Positions 57,977-64,000 of a stretch of 64,000 nucleotides of DNA are shown here, in pieces. Source of the DNA: Niebla homalea (taxonomy: Eukaryota; Ascomycota; Lecanoromycetes; Lecanorales; Ramalinaceae); NCBI GenBank assembly GCA_019925105.1, contig JAHGAU010000028.1:248001-312000 (forward strand), read 5' to 3'. The translations under genes and the position numbers were made by a program. The first letter of the stretch is position 1. Each line of letters opens with the position of its first letter. The notes beneath the pieces are model-generated. The model was given only the letters and a program-made list of their open reading frames with translations, did no database searches and was not told where the DNA came from.

Positions 57977-59732
57977 ATGACACAAGTCTTGTCCATTCAG
58001 CCAGATGGCCATGCATCATTCGGCTCTTCTTTACAACGATCTTCCTCTCAAGGCTCTTTATATCTACAGAATCCCTCGTCCTTCTCTCGATCGAGTCCAA
58101 ACATTCGATCCAAGTACAGTACCCCTGGATATGACTCGAGGCTACCGGCCTCGGAACCCTCCTCCGCACCATCTTCGCCTCGATTGAATGCTCCAGAATT
58201 CTCGCGCCAGCCCTCATACGCATCCACATCCTCGAGTAGCCTTTCTCCGGATTACACCTGCGCAGAGTTTGACGACGATGTCTGCTTCCCATCCTATGAT
58301 GCTGGGAGCTCTCTCAATGAAAACGACGAGAGCGAGAAAGGAAATCAAACCAATCTGACTCCAATACCTTCAAGCGCTCCTCCTGCTCCTACTCCATCTC
58401 AACCGTATGAACCAGATCAGACCGTAGGGGATGATCTGGCCCTTTCAAGCGAGCCTACGCGACACGTTGATTACCTATCACATGCTTGGAAGGAGGAGGA
58501 CATCTGGTCGTCCTGGAAACACGTCACTGCGAGAAGAAAGCTTTACAACAATAGCTCACGGCTAGAGAATGCCTCCTGGAGATCTTGGGCCAAGTCAAAG
58601 TATCGACTGAAAACAGTCTCGCCAGAGACACTCAATTGGTAGGTCAGGTCAAGGCTGTCTACGATGTCCAGACTCGCTAATATGTCCCAGGATGAAAGAC
58701 CATGACGTGACTTGGCTGTATGGCCCTCTCCAACCGGGAAAGGAGAACCCCTTGACCTCAGACCCCGCTCCATTTGCTGAAAACCTTTCACGAAGCAATT
58801 CGTTCCGGGCGAAGAAGCCTATACTCAAGAAGCGCAGCTTATCAGAGGTGATGCTACAAAAATCCTTGTCCTCGTCAACCCTTGTGAAGCAGGCTACCGA
58901 TGCTCTTCACGCACAGCAGACAAACGGCAGCCTATGCGAACGGCCTCTCTTGAAAAATCGAAAGATTTCAGACTTCACCAGTTCGTCAGGATCCGAGACT
59001 CCACTCACACGTGCGACCACCTATCCTGGCTCCTCGGATATGTCTATGTCAACGTCCGGCCTGCAAACACCATCCACGAGCCGGCATATCCACTTCAACG
59101 ACAAGGTCGAGCAATGCATTGCCATCAACAAAGATAGCGATGACCATCTTGGCCATATCTGCACGTTCCAGGAGGATGAAGAGTCTTCTGACGATGACTT
59201 ACTCATGATGAAGCCTGTAAAGCACGCCACGAAGGCCAAGATAAGCAGACCCAGTACCCCTAGGAATAGCTTTAGCCATGACAGCAAAACCATTGCCATG
59301 CTGCCCTCGACGACGCTCAACTACCGCGGAGACACCCCTGAGCCTGGAAAACAGCAATCGAGGCAGAAGGAGCCAACGTGGAGCAGAGGTGCTAATTTGC
59401 ATCAATCCCCATCTCAGCAGACAATCAAGGCTTCGTCTCAATCCACCAATTTCCTGCTGGATGATGAAGACGATGATGCCGATCTCAATTGGCAGCCTTC
59501 TGCAGGTCGAAGAAGCAGTATCTTCCCTAGTGGTGGGCTCGAAATCAACAGCGATGACGAAGAGGAATTCTTTGATCATGGTGGCATGAGAAGAACGCCT
59601 TCAGGAATGTTCATGCCTGATGATGACGATGCCGAATATAACCGAGAAGGCATCCTTGGCAGGGTCGTCGATACGGTAAACACGGCTAAGGATATTGCAC
59701 ATGTGATATGGAACGTTGGCTGGCGGCGGTAA
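57977..59732 (+). CDS. REG1: Reg1-like regulatory subunit of protein phosphatase 1
   Basis: Targets the phosphatase Glc7/PP1 to Snf1-pathway substrates in glucose repression. Two exons: 57977-58638 and 58691-59732 (52-bp intron, phase 2), 567 residues. Seen: a Ser-rich N-terminus, then the fungal domain HVDYLSHAWKEEDIWSSWKH to RLKTVSPETLNWMKDHDVTWL (DUF1752 type), KKPILKKRSLSEVMLQKS, and the PP1 docking region SRHIHFNDKVEQCIAI, where R-H-I-H-F fits the RVxF class. Long acidic Ser/Asp tracts follow, and the C-terminus reads GRVVDTVNTAKDIAHVIWNVG. No enzyme domain. The budding-yeast protein is longer (1014 residues); filamentous fungi have forms nearer this size. Confidence 0.88.
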
Positions 59733-59981
59733 TGCATCATCAACTCACGCGAGTGTTTGAGACACTTTTCAGCTTGCGGTCGCCTTGTTTCGTTAAAAGC
59801 CAACCAATTTTGAATTTGGGAGAGTGCCAGAGTTCAAGTCTCAGCCTGAATAAGTACTCCATGGATAAGACGTATTGCACTTTCCAGGACGGCACCAGCT
59901 CTCATCACGACTGTTATGACATACGATCCAGCGAACGACGATAGATAATACGGAATGCGGGCTGACACATGGACGGCGCCA

Positions 59982-60006
59982 GCGATGGCGATGGCGATGG
60001 CGATGG
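59982..60006. repeat. GCGATG hexanucleotide repeat
   Basis: Four exact copies of GCGATG plus a partial one. Confidence 0.85.
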
Positions 60007-60070
60007 AGTTGGATGAGGTATCCAGGTCACTATCCTGGGATAGATTCTTGTCGGGACTGGAGGCGTCGAG

Positions 60071-60102
60071 GCGAAGCGCTCCTGCAGCGAAGCGCTCCTG
60101 CA
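60071..60102. repeat. 16-bp perfect tandem duplication
   Basis: GCGAAGCGCTCCTGCA repeated exactly twice, 90 bp from the GCGATG repeat. Confidence 0.9.
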
Positions 60103-60892
60103 GCCTCCTCAGCCACGACCCCACAGCAGGATGGGTTCTGGAGGCTTTGGAGCGATCTTTTCCTGATCTTTTCAATTCTTGTTCAAATTTATTCGTTGGA
60201 CCTGGCCAAATGTTTGGCTATTTTACATGCACTTAATACAGCAGTACATTGCCCGCAAAGGCAGACGTAAATATATCGTGTACAATTTGGGTGATCAAGC
60301 TAGAAATGCTGATATATCATATACTGGCATGGTCTCTAATATCAGTGTATCACCCAGTCAGACCCCATTGACCCCATCCTATTGTAGCGCCCGAACGTTG
60401 CCTCATGGCATTCGTAAGCTCGATTGTGAAACAAGCTAACTCTAACTAGACTGCTTTGGGGCGAACCCAGTGTTCATGTTCCAGCACTTTCATTACGGAA
60501 TACTAAGGTACTATCTGAAATTCTGAATCCTTTGAAGCGACGCTCACAATACCTAGTATTAATCTTGGTGGCGAGTCCCCAAAATGTCGCATGCCCAAGT
60601 CACCCACTGGTCTTGCTTGATGTCCTGTGCAATTTACGTTTGTTGCGCCAGCCGCGAGACGTACGCGTCCTCGCCACAATTCCAGCCATTATTCCATGCC
60701 ACAGACGCCGCAACCGATGCATTTTCACACATTCCTCATGATCTCCCTGATCCATCTCATGTCCAAAAGCTGTCACATCCTTGACGAGGTACGCTGTTTC
60801 GGTACTGACTCCAGATTGAGCACTCAGTATTTCTTCGACTATTCTTGCGTCTTTCTTCTTTTCTTTGTCTCGTTTCCGGAAACAAAGCGCAC

Positions 60893-62293
60893 ATGCCTCA
60901 TAATGGACGTTCTTCTTCCATTAGCATTTTGCAGGAAGCACGCCCTTACTACCTCGATTACTACCACTCCAAATCGTACCCTCGCACCTACCGAATGTCG
61001 AGGAGCAACGTGGTCAAGAAAGCTGCCGTCATCATAACACTGCTTGTCCTCGTCTACGCGAGCCTTCACCTCAGCCGGCAGGTAGACCTGGTAGCTCAGA
61101 CTGCTAATGTCATTGCACATGGCCAAGATGCGCGTCGACCGGGCTCCACTTCGTTCTTCGGTGGGACTAGGGCCTTGCGGAAGCCCAACGATGCTGGTAG
61201 GAGTGACAAGGGCGTCGCAAACCAGACTCTAGGTTTTGAAAGGGTCCTCCTCATCAACCTGCCCCACCGGACGGACAAGCTTGACGCATTCGCACTTGCA
61301 GCTGGACTCACGGGATTCCACTTCGAAGTCATCCCAGGTGTGAAGGGCGAAGATGTTAGCGAGCAAACGTTACCTGCTCCTTTCCCCTTGGAGCTGCTAC
61401 CTGGTGACATGAAGAACGCCAAAGGCGAGATCATGTCCGACGAGGCGAGGCATGAGCGGGAGGAAAGGACGAGGATGGGTAGGATCGGGTGTCGACGATC
61501 GCACTTGAACGCAGCGCAGAAGATCGTGCAAGAAGGGTTGGGGTCGGCACTGATCTTTGAAGATGACGCAGATTGGGATGTCAACCTGAAGGCCCAATTG
61601 GAGTATTTTGCCGAGGGCAGGCGGCAACTCCTAGCTGGGACACCGGTCAATAATGCTACCACGGGGGCAGCGGTTGCTCAGGGGTTTGGGGGGAGGACTA
61701 CTGGTAGTCCTTATGGGAATGATTGGGATATGCTGTGGCTGGGTCATTGCGGGATCACACCTCACGATGAAGACAAACGACGATTCGTCATTTTCAACGA
61801 CGCCACCGTCCCACCGTTCGCGCATCGATTTAATGTTGCGACAACACCAAGAGATATCGTTGAACAGGACGAACGTGCAAGGATGATTTTCGAAGCCGAT
61901 TCAGGGTCGTGTCTTTTCGCCTACGCACTGTCTCAGCAGGGGGCACGGAAGATCTTGTATCATCTCGGTCTCCACGGCGAAGCAATCATGGTTGACACAA
62001 AGATGGCTGAAATGTGTGGCAATCCTAAGTACAACTTTCGAAGCTTCGGGGTATTCCCACAGCTGGTGGATTCAATACGAGTGGGTGTCACGAACGAAGA
62101 ATCTGACATTTCTGGCTTGGACCCCGGTCTGATGAAGAAGACTCAAGATGCACACAAGTATACCTTCAACATCAAGCATTCAGTGAGACTCAATGCGGAA
62201 CGGCTGCTGGCTGGCGAGCAGGCCATCAGTCAATGGCCGGACGAAGAGAAGCAGCTGGATGGCGATGTCGTCACCCAACTTCTGACTGGCTGA
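60893..62293 (+). CDS. GT25-family (LPS-type) glycosyltransferase, type II membrane protein
   Basis: Likely Golgi/ER glycosyltransferase of unknown acceptor. Single exon, 466 residues from the first in-frame ATG at 60893; a later ATG at 60995 gives a shorter cytosolic tail. Seen: one N-terminal anchor (KKAAVIITLLVLVYASLHL), then FERVLLINLPHRTDKLDAFA, RMGRIGCRRSHLNAAQKIV (the GxxGCxxSH hallmark in the form GRIGCRRSH), SALIFEDDADWDVN (acidic metal-binding motif) and WDMLWLGHCGI. The C-terminal half includes GSCLFAYALSQQGARKILYH. Known: GT25 includes bacterial LPS galactosyltransferases and animal collagen galactosyltransferases; many ascomycetes carry several uncharacterised members. The donor sugar cannot be told from sequence. 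Confidence 0.85.
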   Translation: MPHNGRSSSISILQEARPYYLDYYHSKSYPRTYRMSRSNVVKKAAVIITLLVLVYASLHLSRQVDLVAQTANVIAHGQDARRPGSTSFFGGTRALRKPNDAGRSDKGVANQTLGFERVLLINLPHRTDKLDAFALAAGLTGFHFEVIPGVKGEDVSEQTLPAPFPLELLPGDMKNAKGEIMSDEARHEREERTRMGRIGCRRSHLNAAQKIVQEGLGSALIFEDDADWDVNLKAQLEYFAEGRRQLLAGTPVNNATTGAAVAQGFGGRTTGSPYGNDWDMLWLGHCGITPHDEDKRRFVIFNDATVPPFAHRFNVATTPRDIVEQDERARMIFEADSGSCLFAYALSQQGARKILYHLGLHGEAIMVDTKMAEMCGNPKYNFRSFGVFPQLVDSIRVGVTNEESDISGLDPGLMKKTQDAHKYTFNIKHSVRLNAERLLAGEQAISQWPDEEKQLDGDVVTQLLTG

Positions 62294-63404
62294 GTGCAAA
62301 TCCGTCATGCCATAACAGCATGTCAAAAGACGTAGAGCCGTGAAGAGATACCCAATGAAGAGCGATGGTACTCAGATATATTACTGTTACTATCGAGCCC
62401 CGAGACCGAAACAATGGTCGGCAGGAGGTGCTGGTTTTACCCCACATTCAATGTTGATTGATGCGCGGGTCCAGTGAAGCTGTAGCAGCGGATAGACCGC
62501 ACTAAAGCACACCATATGCACGAGGGCATGAAGGATCAAGGATGACCTCCTCAGCGATCTATAATTGGGCAATGCACGTATGGCAGATTGGCAGTTGGTT
62601 TGAGGGGGACTCGACGAGAGTTCCAATGACGAATGTTTTATAGGCTGCAGGTGCTCCCTTGATATACATTGAGGCGACGTGTTAAAGCCACGAAGCGCTC
62701 CTTTGATGATACATGTGACGTCGAATTGCACACGGATCCCATGTCCATTGATTAGACGATGCTTCATGTATTTCGAGAAGATCAATAGGATGATGTGTCT
62801 GATATATGTGTCAGCCACAAGAGAGTTTCACCAAAGGGAACAAAGATGTAGCCTACAATAACGTTACCTACGGATTAGCCGATTACGTTAAAGAGTCACT
62901 TGCAAGTGAAAAAAAGGTCCCCCTCCCTCTCACCAAGCGAATCCAGGCTCGAATTGCCTTAGCGTGAAGGCTTAGTTCTGGTGAGAATGATAGAGTAGCA
63001 AGAGTAGCCATTTTCCAACAACCTCAGCCGCCACCAATCCTTTTATCTTTTTTGCCCACACTTTCTCTCACAGTATACAGAATGCAGTACTGTCGCTCCC
63101 GGCTGCTCACGGCTTGATTTTGGAGTCTACCTCGCACCGAGCACATGTAGATCGAACCTATTTGCCGCCCCGACTTTTCCGTCAATTGACATCCCAAAAA
63201 AGTCACCCGCCTTTCGTACTTACACTGTCTTCTACGAGGGTGCATTCCACTCCAAGTAGCAAGCGTGGAGTTTTGCCCCGGTAAAATGGACTCACCATCC
63301 CTCTTCCCAGTCCCTATGTGACTATACTGGACTACAACGAAACACGCCCCGTGGGGCTCACCCACGCCCTGCCGTCCTCACCAAGCCGAATAGCTTAAGC
63401 AGAG
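62294..63404. promoter_or_regulatory. RIM15 upstream region
   Basis: 1.1 kb between the glycosyltransferase stop codon and the RIM15 start codon. No supported gene; presumably the RIM15 promoter and leader. Confidence 0.4.
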
Positions 63405-64000
63405 ATGGCTTCTTCAGACTCCCCCAAACAAGATGCTCTAGCACCTCCAGTGCTCAATGCCCTCAAAAATGAGGAGGTGGGGCAACGGGCAACCATTTCA
63501 AGAACCTCGAGCACCGACATCCGAGCGGAACGGGAAGACCTCAAAGCCGCTGCCGAGCAATCTCTGAACGTCATGCTGGACCTCGCTCTAGATGGTACTA
63601 TTCGGGGCGTCAGTCCATCTTGGAAAGACGTTGTTGGGACCTCGCCAGACGATGTCAAGGGCAAGTCCATGGCCGACCTTCTCTTGTCAAACCACGACAG
63701 CTTTGCTAGCGCCATCGAATCCATGAAGAGCGATGATTCCAAAAGTCATATCGTAAGATTTAGACTTGCCATGGGGCCAGACTCTATGTTCCGGACAGCG
63801 GCCGAGGATGGCACTGCGCCAGAAAATGATTCAGAGGGGCAGATCGCCGGCGAAGATGAAGAGGAGACACGCTTCATCAATCTGAAGGGCCAAGGCATCA
63901 TGGTCTACGAGAGATCCGGAGGAGGCGAAGGCCACGTAGGATGCTTCCTGCCTTGCTGCATCCCAGTCGCTAATCAAATCCCTATAGACTATGTGGATGC
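63405..64000 (+). CDS. RIM15: Rim15-type PAS protein kinase (5' part)
   Basis: Nutrient-regulated Ser/Thr kinase controlling entry into quiescence downstream of TOR and PKA. Only the N-terminus is in the window: exon 1 is 63405-63935 (177 codons), then a 52-bp intron (GTAGGA, branch GCTAATC, acceptor CTATAG) and exon 2 from 63988 to the edge, giving GHTMWM. Seen: TISRTSSTDIRAEREDLKAA, then a PAS domain (MLDLALDGTIRGVSPSWKDV, GTSPDDVKGKSMADLLL) and IESMKSDDSKSHIVRFRLAM, MGPDS, GQGIMVYERSGGGEGHTMWM; this matches fungal Rim15 N-termini. The zinc finger, kinase and response-regulator domains expected downstream lie outside the window. Confidence 0.88.
   Translation, partial: MASSDSPKQDALAPPVLNALKNEEVGQRATISRTSSTDIRAEREDLKAAAEQSLNVMLDLALDGTIRGVSPSWKDVVGTSPDDVKGKSMADLLLSNHDSFASAIESMKSDDSKSHIVRFRLAMGPDSMFRTAAEDGTAPENDSEGQIAGEDEEETRFINLKGQGIMVYERSGGGEGHVGCFLPCCIPVANQIPIDYVD

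Larger units (their letters stand above)
59733..60892. other. intergenic with small tandem repeats
   Basis: 1.2 kb between REG1 and the glycosyltransferase gene. Contains a GCGATG repeat (59982-60006) and a perfect 16-bp tandem duplication (60071-60102). Short open frames are not supported. Confidence 0.45.

Overview
This window is nuclear DNA of a filamentous ascomycete (Pezizomycotina). The evidence is short GT-AG introns (mostly 45-70 bp) with CTAAC/CTGAC-like branch sites, compact protein genes on both strands, and unmistakable fungal orthologues such as Vps10, Hap2/HapB, Reg1, Rim15, Cgr1 and a Tsp3-type tetraspanin. Dothideomycetes is my weaker inference. I saw no rRNA, tRNA, CRISPR array or intact transposon. 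Exon coordinates were worked out by hand from splice signals, reading-frame phase and family conservation.

Left part (1-15.6 kb): a gag-like zinc-knuckle protein converges on the chaperonin gene CCT4, with one base between their stop codons. CCT4 and the proteasome ATPase RPT1 share a promoter. A proline/serine-rich hypothetical follows, then a 3.2 kb gene-free stretch. Next come the cleavage/polyadenylation factor PTA1 (symplekin), a small three-exon COA3-type cytochrome oxidase assembly factor, and a GPI-anchored Ser/Thr-rich wall protein.

Middle-left (15.6-26 kb): a gene-poor block whose only genes are three same-strand tandem paralogues (about 490-497 residues, four exons) of a family I do not recognise. 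The third copy has TAG exactly where the other two have an invariant Trp codon. This is the best candidate in the window for something undescribed.

Centre and right (26-64 kb): dense housekeeping genes. In order: TRM5 (tRNA m1G37 methylation), a Nbl1/borealin protein, RPN10 (proteasome), RPB4 (RNA polymerase II), TRS23 (TRAPP; its start codon is split by an intron), eIF3d, a tetraspanin with a GC-AG intron, HAP2/hapB (CCAAT-binding, with many CCAAT boxes upstream), VPS10, a cytidine deaminase with unusually long introns and a polyglycine tail, ORT1, CGR1, a coiled-coil/membrane hypothetical, TMA22, ERG26, REG1, a GT25-like glycosyltransferase, and the 5' end of RIM15 running off the right edge.

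The genes are not a pathway cluster. Functional themes recur: protein folding and degradation (CCT4, RPT1, RPN10), gene expression (PTA1, RPB4, eIF3d, TMA22, CGR1, TRM5), trafficking (TRS23, VPS10) and glucose/nutrient signalling (REG1, RIM15, HAP2). Head-to-head pairs sharing short promoters are common: CCT4/RPT1, PTA1/COA3, NBL1/RPN10, RPB4/TRS23 and ORT1/CGR1.
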